NCBI GenBank assembly: GCA_022496805.1
Contig: CM040085.1
Location: forward strand, 27,185,811-27,249,810
Direction: 5' to 3'
Length of the DNA: 64,000 nt
Source: Pohlia nutans
Taxonomy: Eukaryota; Streptophyta; Bryopsida; Bryales; Mniaceae
The position numbers and the translations under genes were made by a program. The notes beneath the pieces are model-generated. The model ran no database searches and was not told the DNA's origin. It saw only the letters and a list, made by a program, of their open reading frames with translations. This document shows, in pieces, positions 46,484 to 57,605 of the stretch (positions are counted from its first letter, which is position 1; each line of letters begins with the position of its first letter).

Positions 46484-49122
46484 GGAATTTTGGACCCCAC
46501 GGATTTTTAACAATTTCAGTGCGTTTATCGTTAAACACTGATTCCGCACGTCATACGTGGATTTAGAAGTGTCATTAGATACGGAAGTGACATGCAATAC
46601 AAGGATGTCGCTGCAGTGTTTTTACAATGATTATGAAAAAAGTGTTGTTTCCGCACGAAAGTTGTGCTTGACGGAATTCGTGCGTTAATCGTGTATCTAC
46701 ATTACATGGATAATAAGACACGGATAACATGCGATTACGTTTAATGCGGATCTTGTATCGTATACGTATCATATCAACACCTTTTATTATATCCGTGCGA
46801 TTTCAGCATCTATCATAATGAAAATTATTGTCGTACGACATCCGTACAAAATCAGTTGAAAATTATTTCAAGTTTTTAATTTGAGAATGAGTGACTTATA
46901 TTTCTCCACATCACTCACATTCAAGGGTGTTTTCGCACTACACTAGGATGTCATACTTATCAACAAAAAAAGTTTGTAATGTTCTAAAACTATTGATTTA
47001 TTGATGAAATATAATAGATAGAGAAAATACCAAAAATATTTTAATATTTTATTTTAGAATCTTTTGGAATCTTTTCTAAAATAGTTATATTATTTTGGAA
47101 TATTTTGGAATATTCCTAGAATCTTCTCAAACATATCTTTACACTCTAATTTCCCCCAAAAAAATTGATCTTCATTTATAGAATTTAGAAGCAATTAACA
47201 TTAAAAATTCAATGAAATTACATTTTATATTTTTAGAATTAAAAATTTGGTATTATTGGTTATAATTGTACTTTCATCAAAGGAGCAAAAATAAAAAGAT
47301 GTACAGATAAGAACAACATTACTTTTCGAAAATAGTAAAATTTGTAACACGAGACAATGTAGAGGTGTTGTTTTTTGAAAGTTCCCCTAGGTGGAGTTTA
47401 ACTTGGATTGGCATGATTCAAATTGGGTTCGAAAGCATACCTGATTTCCTATTAGAAAACAATTATAATTTAAACAATTTTTTAATCTTTTAGTCTCGTA
47501 CAGCTCGTAAAAGGGGGCATCGACCAAAACATGATCTCTCGAAGCATTGCGAGTTAAATTGAGTTTAAAATCAGACTTTCTTTGAACTCGATTTTGAGCA
47601 ACTTTTCAAAAAATAAAATTGCAAAAGCTTTTAATTGCTTGCTACAATATTCTGACTATTGAATTTTTTTTCATCAATCCCAAAGTTATGCACGTTACAA
47701 TTTAGTTTTTTACTTTCATTCTATATACCTCTCTTTCATTACTTCATTTCAAGGTGAATATCCAAGGATTTACTTTATTTTATCTTTTTATTAGACCTAC
47801 AATTCATTTCCCTAACATACAATCAAAAAAATTCAATTGAAATAGAAAGGCATACATATTGAAATGTCATAAGGAGGTAAGAAAGTTGCAAAAACATACA
47901 AAAAGTTACAATGAAAAGAATGATTTTTGGTTGATTCAAACATAAAATGAAAAAAAAAATGGGAAAAATGTTTTTCCAACATAAAATAAGAAAAAACTAC
48001 AAAGAAATGTTTTTAACATTGCTAAAATATGCAAATTGAAAAAAAAAAAAAGCTCTCAAACATCATGATTTCATCAAAAAACAAATTCAAATTTTTTTGA
48101 AGATTTTATTTAGGTATAGAAAAAAGCTTGTATAATGTAGTGCAAAAAAAATTTGGTAAAAAAAGATTTTTTTACATTGCTAAAAACATCTAAAATCCAC
48201 TACTGAAGAAAAAAAAAAAAAAAAAACAAAACAAAAACAGCTCACATCCTTTAAGATTTTGGCAAAAAACAAAACTCAAATTTTTTTGAAAGTTTTCTAG
48301 ATATAGAAAAATGCTTGCATGATCTTGTGCAAAAAAAAAATTGGAAAAAAAGTTTTTTTTACATCGCAAAAAAACATCCAAAGTTTGCTTTAAAAAAAAA
48401 CAGCTTACAGCCACCACGATTTTGGCAAAAAATAAAAAAATTCATAATATTCTGAAAAAAATCCTAGATATAGAAAAAGGCCTGCATGATCTAGTGCAAA
48501 TTTTTTTTGGAAAAAAAGGTTTTTTTACACCGCTAAAAACATTCGAAGTCCGCTGAAAAAAAAAAAACAGCTCACGGCCACCACTATTTTGGCAAAAAAA
48601 AAAAAAAAATTCAAAATATTTTGAAAGAAATTCTAGATATAGAAAAAGGCCTGTGTGATGTAACGCAAAAAACAAATTTGAAAAAGGAATTAAATATACA
48701 TGGCAAAAAAATGTGGACCGGATCGGGCAGCTTGAAATAATGTTCGGGCAGGGCAGAAAAAATATATTTTATATTTTAATTTTTTTAATAAAATTATTTT
48801 GACCAAATCTATATATAGAAAGAAAAAATTCTAGATATAGAAGAGATGATGTCGCACAAAAAACACACTGAATCAGTGTGGGTTTAAAGACGATTTAGAC
48901 ACGACATTTGACAACTATATAGAGTGAAGAATTCTCACGTTTTCAATAGATCTATCAATTGTGTTGAATCAGTATTATATCCGCTTGTACGAGCATGATG
49001 TCATATTAGTGCAGTTGTAATGAATAACGCAAGGATGCCGAATCAGTGCAAAAAATGTACGCACTCATGAAATATCGGAAATCGCACTGAAATCGTTCAA
49101 AATTAGTGGGGTCCAAAATTCC
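46484..49122. mobile_element. ~2.6-kb TIR element, non-coding
   Basis: The first and last 40 bases are inverted repeats with about 36 matches, starting GGAATTTTGGACCCCAC and ending (inverted) ...ATTTCAGTGCG. The interior is AT-rich and non-coding. It contains a relative of the 13231 MITE (about 47130-47560) and a tandem array (48051-48705). No clear target duplication was found, so the superfamily is open. Confidence 0.65.
48051..48705. repeat. Satellite-like tandem array, ~165-bp unit, four copies
   Basis: Units start AGCTC/AGCTT at 48051, 48238, 48402 and 48569, giving periods of 187, 164 and 167. Each contains a GATTTTGGCAAAAAA-like stretch, CTAGATATAGAAAAAGGCC, GCATGATCTAGTGCAAA and a poly-T/ACATCGCTAAAAACATCC stretch. 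Later units resemble each other most, as in an expanding array. Confidence 0.8.
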
Positions 49123-49533
49123 TAATGCACACATATTGGAAAATGAACAAGTACACAATAAAATAAAATATAACAATATAACAATATATATTATTTTCAT
49201 ATATGCTACTGCACACTTCGCTGAATAGGGAGGGTATGGAACATACCTGCCTACTTCTTATTTTATGGCATACGCCCCTGCACATTACATACAATGTTCA
49301 TCATATTCATAAAGATCATGCCATTATAAAATTTTACAATATCAGTACATATTGCTCCAAAGTTTACCTGGGACCATGGACTAAATGTCTAAACATTGAT
49401 TCTGAAACGTATAGAGGTAGCGTACATGCATCTCAGAGTATTGATAATGGTTTTGATTCCAAATTACTACGTGGCATATATATTGATATTAACATATATT
49501 TAGATAATAGGTACGCACCAAGGATGACAAGTT
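49123..49533. other. Intergenic; repeats a block from 43970-44060
   Basis: About 49265-49345 (GCCCCTGCACATTACATACA...) resembles 43980-44060 (GCCCCTGCACATTGAATACA...), so the DNA on either side of the 46484-49122 region shares a repeated block. Confidence 0.4.
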
Positions 49534-49899
49534 TTAGTCATTGTCTTCAAAGGATTCCTCGACATCCCTATCAAACACAATGGCATCCTCCTCTATCAAA
49601 TCGCCCATAATTTCGTTCATTTGAATGTGCCTTCCTGTTGGAACTGGGTTGGGATTTGTCTCTGGAATTTTGGCGGGCGCACGAAGGCCCTCAAAATCAG
49701 CATCTTCTCCCATTGCGAACATTTCAGCCTCCTTTTCTTCCTCCATTTCGCTATCAATTCTATGTCCTCTAACCTCAGTTTGTAGTACTACTTTCCAACC
49801 AGGCTCATCTTCATCGTCAGAGAAAAACACTTGATCACAATGAAGTGGGAAAGCAAATGATTCATACCCATACGGTACAAGTGCGTTGAAATTTGCCAT
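49534..49899 (-). CDS. DUF4216-like transposon-derived protein
   Basis: 121 residues from an ATG. The segment ESFAFPLHCDQVFFSDDEDE followed by PGWKVVLQTEVRGHRI resembles DUF4216, a module found at the C-terminus of plant CACTA (En/Spm) transposase-type proteins (QVFY..D...PGW.VV pattern). The remainder is acidic (EMEEEKEAEMFAMGEDADFE). It is probably the last exon of a longer, degraded element gene, since upstream plus-strand sequence starts another gene. Function in the host is unknown. Confidence 0.5.
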   Translation of the reverse strand: MANFNALVPYGYESFAFPLHCDQVFFSDDEDEPGWKVVLQTEVRGHRIDSEMEEEKEAEMFAMGEDADFEGLRAPAKIPETNPNPVPTGRHIQMNEIMGDLIEEDAIVFDRDVEESFEDND

Positions 49900-50005
49900 A
49901 GTGAACTCCCATTCATCTTTCTTTATTGTCCATTTTTCTTGATCATATATTTTTTAGAATTTTTAGTTTTGTGTTGCATTGCAAGATTTGCAACATGGGC
50001 TTTTG

Positions 50006-50007
<2 letters not shown>

Positions 50008-50039
<32 letters not shown>
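50008..50039. repeat. (TA)n microsatellite
   Basis: An uninterrupted TA run between the divergent DUF4216-like frame and the RS-rich frame. Confidence 0.9.
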
Positions 50040-50041
<2 letters not shown>

Positions 50042-51522
50042 ATTGATGCCAAAGGCATTGATTTATTTCCTCTTCTATAACAGACTAGTAAAGCAAAAAT
50101 AGTGACGTCTTTGAAGGGCAAAGATCTTCTAGAACCATGGAAAAAGAAAATGAAACCAACTACTGCAACCACTGTGCAAACAAGAACGACTTCAAAATTA
50201 TCAGCAGGGAAAGACAAAAATGATGAGATTAAAGTGGTAAATCTACCCACTGGGAGTGGTCGGCCATGCAAACAGCCTAAACCAAAAAGGGCTAAACATG
50301 TTGTGAAGGGGAAAAAAAATGCAAACCTTTGCCAATAGCGACCGTAAATGTAGTACTTGGAAAATCAACAAATCCCGTGCCAGACGTAGAAGAACTTTGT
50401 CGTAAGAGGGAGGAAGACGCTGCAGTGTGTGGGAGAATTATCAGAACTATACCGAAACCTGGAACCCGAGAAGGTTGCCCAACAAGAACGTTAATTGTTT
50501 CAGATGACGATGACGACAACCATGATATGGCGACAACCATGTTTTCCGAAGTCATTGAATTTCTTCCAACCAGTCGAACAATTCTACAATCGAAAGGTAG
50601 CACTCAATCTTTATTTTGATTTTTGCGACATCGAAATATTGTTCTAGATATACTAAAATTATACCGAATGATATGAACATTAGTTATGGGAGAGATTTGT
50701 CCTGTCATATTGAGCCACAGACTTGAACTTCACCGTATTTACTATGTTCACCCTCTTATTAGTGTAATGCAGTTTTTTATTTGTTTTTCTTTATATTATG
50801 TACCTCTGTCTGACATCTACAATTTTCATATGCATCGGAAAGTGGACTAGAAAGTGCAGAAGTATAAAAATATTTGCTTGTAATATTGCAGTGGACAACA
50901 ACCAAATGGATATTAAGGAGTTTTTTGAAGCTCCCAATGACGTTGTTGAACCTCCAATTGTCCATCGCCTTGGAAAAGAACCTATTGAATGTGATGTGTA
51001 GCATGGAGCGCCAACTACAAAGCGTAGTCACGACACATTTCATCGTAAGAAAGAGGACATAGCGATTGACAGTGACATGGATCCCCCATCCTCATATCGA
51101 ATTGAGCGGATTCATGAGCATAGGCAATATACACGGAGTGTATCACCGACAAAATACTACAGCATGAATGTAAGCATTTGTGTCGTAACATCAAGTACTC
51201 TTGGTTTTTTTCTTGTTTGTTTCCAACATCTAACCGCCCTTCAACTCAATCTTTAGCCATGTTGATGTTGAATTAACTAAGGTAGAGGACATTTCATTCA
51301 ACTAGTAATGGGATATTGATTTCGTGATCCCCACTTATCTTTCACGAAAATGTTTTGTAATATGTTTGATGAATTCTTTATTGTTTGTAATCAAATGGGG
51401 TGGTATGTTTTCATTTAAATTTCTTCTAAAGTTTCTGTGAGATGATATAATTTCATCATCATTATTTGACAGTAGAGAATATGCACAAGGAGAGATAGAC
51501 ATTTCCAAATGGGAGTTTAAAT

Positions 51523-51623
51523 GGGAAGTGGGACAAAATTCCCACAATTGTAACTTTCCTGGGATGATTGTAGTCTACTTTTGATCTGGAAAGTTACAAT
51601 TGTGGGAACTTTGTCCGCGTTTC
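51523..51623. repeat. ~30-bp stem, 28-base loop hairpin
   Basis: 51530-51559 (GGGACAAAATTCCCACAATT...) pairs with 51588-51616 (...AATTGTGGGAACTTTGTCC) with one or two mismatches, and weaker pairing extends outward. It lies in an intron of the RS-rich gene. It has the form of a plant miRNA precursor or minimal MITE. Confidence 0.75.
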
Positions 51624-52195
51624 CTATATGGAATCTTGTTTGCATCTTTTTGTGCATTTTTGTACAAAGCTTCGCGAACTCTCATTTGATAACAAATTTG
51701 GTGATTTTGTAAGCTATATGAGTTTTATTTCGTTGTAATATATATGTTGTATAATTCTTTTCCCCACTTGGATGAGCCAATGATCGTGTTTACGTGCAGT
51801 GATTAATAACTAGAGAAGGATAAATTGCACCTTCATGAAAAGGGTATTATTTTCTTATCCAATGAGGTTGGTTTTCAATTTTTGGTAGAGTTCGAGACGA
51901 CAAAAAACAAGAGGAAGCCTCTCTCTGAGAGATGGGCATATATCACACCATAGACGCTCTTACGACTCATTGTCCACGAGCCCTCGTAGGAATCATTCAC
52001 GGACCAATCGATACACTGTATCAAGGAGCCCTCGACGCTATCGTTCTAGGAGTCCCAGATATCGCATAGAAGCACGGGACGATAAATGGGAACGAAAGTC
52101 AACGGATGATTATGGAGGAAGATCTATTCCTGAAAGAAATTATCATGGTAAGTAATTGAAAAGATTCGTGTTTTTCACCAATCTCGCGATCTAGT

Positions 52196-52237
52196 ATGTA
52201 GGAGGTAGTAGTATTTAATACATACTACCTCCTACAT
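52196..52237. repeat. Perfect 15-bp stem hairpin
   Basis: ATGTAGGAGGTAGTA and TACTACCTCCTACAT are separated by 12 bases. It lies about 50 bases inside the intron after the RS exon. Confidence 0.8.
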
Positions 52238-54148
52238 GCCCGATGCTTGACTAGTAATAGTAATAAACTAATATATTGAACACAACGTTGTAAGTTCTGA
52301 ATCCATGCACTTAAATGATATAGTTCCAAACCAAGCAGTCGGTTTAAGAGATAGGGACATACAATAGTTGGATCCAACTTTTTGTTAACGTATTCAAACA
52401 TTTGCAGTACTAACAATAACAAGAGTTGAGACTTGAGAGGGTGGGACATACTCAATTATAATTTAAAGTTAGATTTCATGACTAATTGACCAAAATAATA
52501 AGAGTGCGGTGTAAGAGTAGACGCTTATTCTAGTTTTAGAACTTTGGCTACAATACAGTGAATCTGCCTTGAACGAATACCATATAGCATACTCATGTAC
52601 TGTATAGTACGACTTAGATTCTATACTAGTTCGCACTACGATGCACGTAGAAATTTGACTACTGCTATCACTGAATTGTATTGTGAACATGTTTAATTGA
52701 CTAGGTTGTTGACATTCAATACTATTATACTATTTGAGCTTAGGATATGATATTCTAGCAGTGTCAGGTGGTCAACAAGGTCCAAGTGCGACATAAAAAG
52801 GGATTCGAAAATAATATTATTGTACCCTTACTCAGATATTCCGAACATAAATATTAATTCTAAATGTTTATGACAATTGATTTGAAGGGATTCATAATTT
52901 GAAATGTTTTTTTGGGACAGGTGGTCAAAAACATAGGAGGGAGACATCGAGGGAGCCATTCCATTGTTGTAGCAGGGAGTCATCATCTGGTGATAGTGGT
53001 TTCAGACACCAAAATGCTTTGTCACCAAAATGCAATCATGGACGTCGCAGGAGGAGCCCAACGATTTCAATTTCTAGATCCCCCCGACATCCATGCCTCG
53101 AACGACATACAATGCGGGACTTGCGGAGCAAACGTGGGGATTAATTGTGAAGACAGAACATATTGCGGGCGTTTCACCATCACAAGATAGAAGGACACGT
53201 CGTTACAAACAAGCAGCCCGTGAAGCTGAGAAAACCAAACGAGAGAGGGATGGGAAGAAGTCTGTCTTTCTAACTCTCGATTCCGAAGGAAAACCTTACG
53301 GCGCAGGCAGACCAGCTTGGATATCTGAAATAAACAAGTTAGTCGGAGGTCTCGATCCATCCTGCATGCATATTAAGAAGCAGACATTTGAAGACGTCAC
53401 CATATTCAAAAAACGTCTAGATGAGACTTTTGACTATTCAGGTACTCTGAATGATGACTACTTAAGAGGACTGATGGGTAAAGCAGTCACAAAAAAGCGG
53501 ACTGAATTGATAGAATTGATCAAAAGAGACGGGGAGCAACCAATACATATTGACGAAACAGTTTGGCATCGTCTACAAAAGATCGCAAATAGTAAGCAAA
53601 GGGAGTGTGCTTCGCTACAAGGGCCCTACGCTAATGACTGTCGAAAAATGTATGGGAGGACTGGTTCAAGAGGTGTAAACGGAGTAAGCGAGAGACTTTG
53701 GGAACTATTGGGGAGGTCACCAGATCCTGATGAAGTCGAAAAGGAAATGCAACGCGACAAAGGTCATGGCTCCTCAAATAAGAAGAAGCCTACAAGTGCA
53801 GTAAAATGGGAGAAACCATCTCTAGAAGTATTGTCAGAGGAGGAATCTATGCAATCCCAGTCACTAAGACTCTTGTCAGACCAAAGTTACAGTGAAGGTC
53901 TGGCAGATGGGAGGAGTCCATTACCGAAAGCTACCATCCAGGTTGCATTCCAATTTTATTTTGTTTTAATTGTACTGCATTTTGGCTGGTCTATTGTAGT
54001 ATGTGCTAAATGTTGTTATTGAAACTGGTTTTTGAAGTGGTGGTAACAATGTATACATTGTCGGCTAAGTATGACGATAACTTTGAGGTGATGCTTTGGT
54101 AGGTTAGCGTAATTTGCATGAGGTCGGAATTTGGTAACCAATGTTTAA

Positions 54149-54387
54149 CTCCTAAGAGTCCATTGTGTATTTTCTGTATTGTAGAAAATTGGACCCACTG
54201 CTGCCAAGGATCTATTGGTATGAAAATAACAACAGTTTTACAGGGTCGACACTATTGATATTGTAAAATAGAACAAAAGCTTTAGAATTATGTATCGCAT
54301 TCAGAAAAGTGAGTTAAAATGAGAAAATGACACCATTGCAAAGATTAGTGATGCAAATGGCTATGGTGGGCATTTCAGACGCTTAGG
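54149..54387. mobile_element. TTAA-type MITE in intron of the RS-rich gene
   Basis: The left end CTCCTAAGAGTCC follows TTAA (54145-54148). The right end GACGCTTAGG has lost two G before TTAA. The interior matches 39702-39943 (ATTGTGTATTTTCTGTATTG; GAAAATTGGACCC). Confidence 0.8.
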
Positions 54388-55070
54388 TTAAAAAACGTAT
54401 GGGATGTGTAGAAAAAAACAAACTGAAGACAAGTGTTGGTATCGCAAAACTTTATGGTTTTTATCATAGAGCTATATATTCTTCTTTGTAGCCGCGACAT
54501 GACAATATTGTAGTCATTTTTCAAAAGGTTTGGAAGTCGTCTCATTATTGTGATGGAAGAATATATTCCTCACTTTAAGAACAGAAACTAAGGGACATAA
54601 ACTAAATATTGTATTTGAATGTATTATTATTGTGAAGAGGAATGAGGCATCAGATGGATTGCGTCGGCACCAAAATAAGGTGCTTACAGGAGGAAGGGGC
54701 TTAAACACGAAAGATTCAAGCTATTATACAAGAGAGAAGATGTCGAAGGATGAGTATATCAAACAACTTCAAGCTGAAATCGATCGCCTACAGGCCGGGA
54801 GTGCAAAGGGATCAACATGTGGATTAGTTAAAGGATCTCAGTCCGCAGTATCTACACATCACCACAAAGGGGAAGGAATGGAGGTAAGAAACAAACCAAT
54901 TTAAGAAGTAAATTTAAAGGCTAATATATTGCACATTTTATGGGTGAGTTATCGTTGGTATGTTTGCATAATCATGATAGAATAATAGAAGTACGCTTCA
55001 TATCAAGCTGTTTTGTTGCATGAAGGGGAGTACCTATCTCGAGTGGGCACTGAGTCATTGACATTACGAA

Positions 55071-55153
55071 CGGACACTTTATTCATGCCGGCCTTCGAAA
55101 GAAGACCGGAGTTTCTATCTATCTATCTTTCTATCTATCTATCTACCTATCTC
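55071..55153. repeat. Retroposon 3' module: hairpin plus (TCTA)n tail
   Basis: CCGGCCTTCGAAAGAAGACCGG-type hairpin (55088-55109) followed by GAGTTTC and a (TCTA)n tract. The same hairpin and GAGTTTCTATC are in the insertion at 26195-26284. A conserved 3' stem-loop plus short repeat tail is typical of some LINE/SINE pairs. Confidence 0.55.
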
Positions 55154-55779
55154 AATTCCGGAGAACCTGGGATACATTAAGAAGATGGAAATTGAATCTA
55201 CATCTAACGAGTTTTTTGGTTTGGTTCATGGCATACTTTCGAAGAATATGAAGTATTATATGTAATAGTGTTTTTTTTCCATTTGTTTTGCACATTGTAA
55301 ATGTGCAATTACGTATTACAAGTTATTTGGTTTTAGAACAGTTCTAGCTCATTTTGTGGTTCATAGATGATTTGAGCATCACTGTCGGATGGAGGACGTC
55401 CTATCTTGTATTCAATGTTGGGCTTCTTATTATTATATATTTTTGTTGATTTATGACTAATATTGTAACTCTTTGTAGCGCTTTTTGAGTTTTGATTTAC
55501 ATACGATGCAAATATGAATGACTTGGAAAGTATTAATGAAGTTTAGTTTGTGAGTTTCTCAATGCAGAGAACGATTTGGCCGGTGATATTTTATGGAATG
55601 AGAATGTATATATACAACAGAGTTCATTAGTTATTTTTGTAACGTAGTGAGATAAATAACAAAATGGATTATTTATATATTCAAATGTTATAATTACGTG
55701 TGACTATGAAGTTTTTTTTTTCAGTTAATTATTGAAAAATCCAAGAATGATTTGAATAGGTTTTATGTTGTAAGGCCAT

Positions 55780-56014
55780 ATTCGTTATATTGAGACTTTT
55801 CGCAGTCTTATTTTTATCTTTGACTCGAAGATAAACCGTTTTATCTCTTTACTAGTATTTTTTTATAAATAGGTAACATCAACTTTTAGAATTTCATTAT
55901 AGATTCACTATTTGAGCATTATATATTTTTGGTTTCAATTACTAGTTTTTAAATGAATTTTTGAATAACTAGCATTCCGTCTCAAAAGTTACGAAACGTC
56001 TCAATATAACGAAT
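55780..56014. mobile_element. ~235-bp TIR element
   Basis: ATTCGTTATATTGAGAC (55780-55796) and GTCTCAATATAACGAAT (55998-56014) are perfect inverted repeats of 17 bp. The interior is AT-rich. The superfamily is unclear; the TIR style resembles pogo/mariner MITEs. Confidence 0.7.
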
Positions 56015-57224
56015 TTTGGGTACCCACAGTTCCATCCACAGTACAGCATGCAGCAAGCAAACAATTAAAGAGTATGGGCTTTGAAGAAGGAAGCACAAAG
56101 GCAAGGACGGAGCTTTCTGCTTTATAGCATATCAAGATATCTATGAGGTGAGTATGGTCGCACAGTTTAATTAACTCCTAACTGCTGGACGGTATAGCCG
56201 TGGGCAAAAGCAAGAAACCGACCTTTAACCGTGGGGAGTTGCTGAGACTGAAATTGCAGCAGTGTTACTGTGCTGGAGATGTGAAAATTGCAGGGGAATT
56301 GGGGCCAGGGACGTTAGCTTCATGATGATGCTACTAAACACAGAAATCACTAACAAGAGAGGGCACTGTACAGGCCAAGCATGCGGTGGGTGGCAAAAAA
56401 AAGAAATGGGCAGGGGCCCAAAAATCAATGTGCAAGCTCTGACATGTATGGCACGGGCCTGAAATTCTAGGAGCTGCTAGCAATAATCATGAGAAGGCCC
56501 CACGACGTGGAGGAAAGGAAAATTACAGAATCCAAAAGGAGAAGCCAGCCTTGCAATGGCAGAGTTTCTGTTTTGAAAAAAGCCCCAGAATTATAAAAAG
56601 GATTTGCACAGTCAAGGCCGGCCTCAAGCACATGCCGGCACACATGGAGCATATGAGCCCAATCCTGTAGCTAGAGGACAGAAAAGGAAAATTTGGAAAA
56701 AAAAGTCCACCGGTGTAAGAAAATTGCTACAGCACCTCAAGTGTCCAAGAAAAGGACGCGGCTTCCAAGGGCAGTGTCTTGAGAGGCTGAGGCAGCTCTC
56801 ACCGTGCTTGACCAGGCCTGAAAGTGGGCAGCCCGCGGCCAAAGTTTCTCGGAGTGCCCCCATTTTTGAATCTGCCCAGCAGTTACGGTGGGCTGACCAG
56901 ATGGGACTTCAGCAAAGGTCACTGTTGAGCTGAACCCAAGTACCTCCTCCGTACTTGCTCATTCCCAACTCCAAGGACTATTCCACAATATGTTTTTTAA
57001 ATTTTTTTGACACAAATAAAGGGAACCCTTTACTACTCCACAATACTTCACTCCACAATAGTACTAGGCCCTCACTGTGATTTTCTCAACTTTATAGTCT
57101 TTCAGTGTTTTTGTTTTCTTTTCTTATTATATTGTCTACCTACCGCACATAAATCCATAGAAGGAAGTACAATCAATAGACCCTATTTGGGTGCCTCTTG
57201 ACATAAGGGACGAAAGACCTAACA

Positions 57225-57535
57225 CAACGTATAGGCATCTATAAGAAAAACCAAGTATAAGAAACTATAAGAAGCTATAAAAACCAATTATAAGAAACTA
57301 TAAGAAAGCATATGAAAAACCAAGTATAAAAAAGTATAAGAAACTATACAAAAAACCAAGTATAAGAAACTAGATGAAACTATAAAACCGAAGTATAAGA
57401 AAGTATAAGAAACTGTAAAAAAAACCAAGTATAAGAAACTATAAGAAACTATACAAAAACACCAAGTATAAGAAACTATAAGAAACTATACAAAAAAACC
57501 AAGTATAAGAAACTATAAGAAACTATAAAAGCGTA
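57225..57535. repeat. Tandem repeats of CCAAGTATAAGAAACTATAA
   Basis: About eight degenerate units of 30-40 bp built from ACCAAGTATAAGAAACTATA and AGAAACTATA, ending ~70 bases downstream of the piggyBac stop codon. It may be part of the element's terminal region. Confidence 0.8.
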
Positions 57536-57605
57536 TGTACAACTAAACTGTCATATATAACTTTTATGACATAAACAAGGAATTAGGTGTAGAGTATGGT
57601 TTCAT

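Larger units (their letters stand above)
50103..54883 (+). pseudogene. RS-rich, plant-transposase-like gene with stop and frameshift
   Basis: Exons that fit splice signals: about 50103-50595, 50892-51169, 51889-52147, 52921-53941 and 54638-54883. The N-terminal part is basic and lysine-rich. The middle is an Arg/Ser domain (SRSPRRYRSRSPRYR; SPTISISRSPRHP) as in SR splicing factors. The C-terminal part (AGRPAWISEINKLVGGLDPS; KRTELIELIKRDGEQP; CRKMYGRTGSRG; ERLWELLGRSPDPDEVEKEM) is laid out like the Ptta/En-Spm plant-transposase family. The last exon holds a short coiled coil (DEYIKQLQAEIDRLQ). Damage: an A8 run at ~50312-50319 puts the two halves of exon 1 in different frames, an in-frame TAG lies at 50999-51001, and exon 4 changes frame near 53060-53180. 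Probably a decayed CACTA-related gene. A host gene with sequencing errors in homopolymers remains possible. Confidence 0.5.
54884..57605. other. Intergenic; MITE, retroposon tail, tandem repeats
   Basis: No gene supported. It holds the retroposon-like 3' module (55071-55153), a TIR element (55780-56014), an unassigned GC-richer stretch (56220-56940) with only chance frames, and an A-rich tandem array (57225-57535) next to the piggyBac gene. TTAACTCCTAACTG at 56173 resembles a TTAA-element end, but its partner was not found. Confidence 0.45.

Noticed and set aside
46920..46945. CACTACACTAG as a CACTA element end for the 49.5-54.9 kb genes
   Set aside because: No matching inverted end or 3-bp duplication was found on the other side.
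56220..56940. Several 60- to 109-codon frames in the GC-richer stretch
   Set aside because: Overlapping frames on both strands with no motif; no support for a gene.
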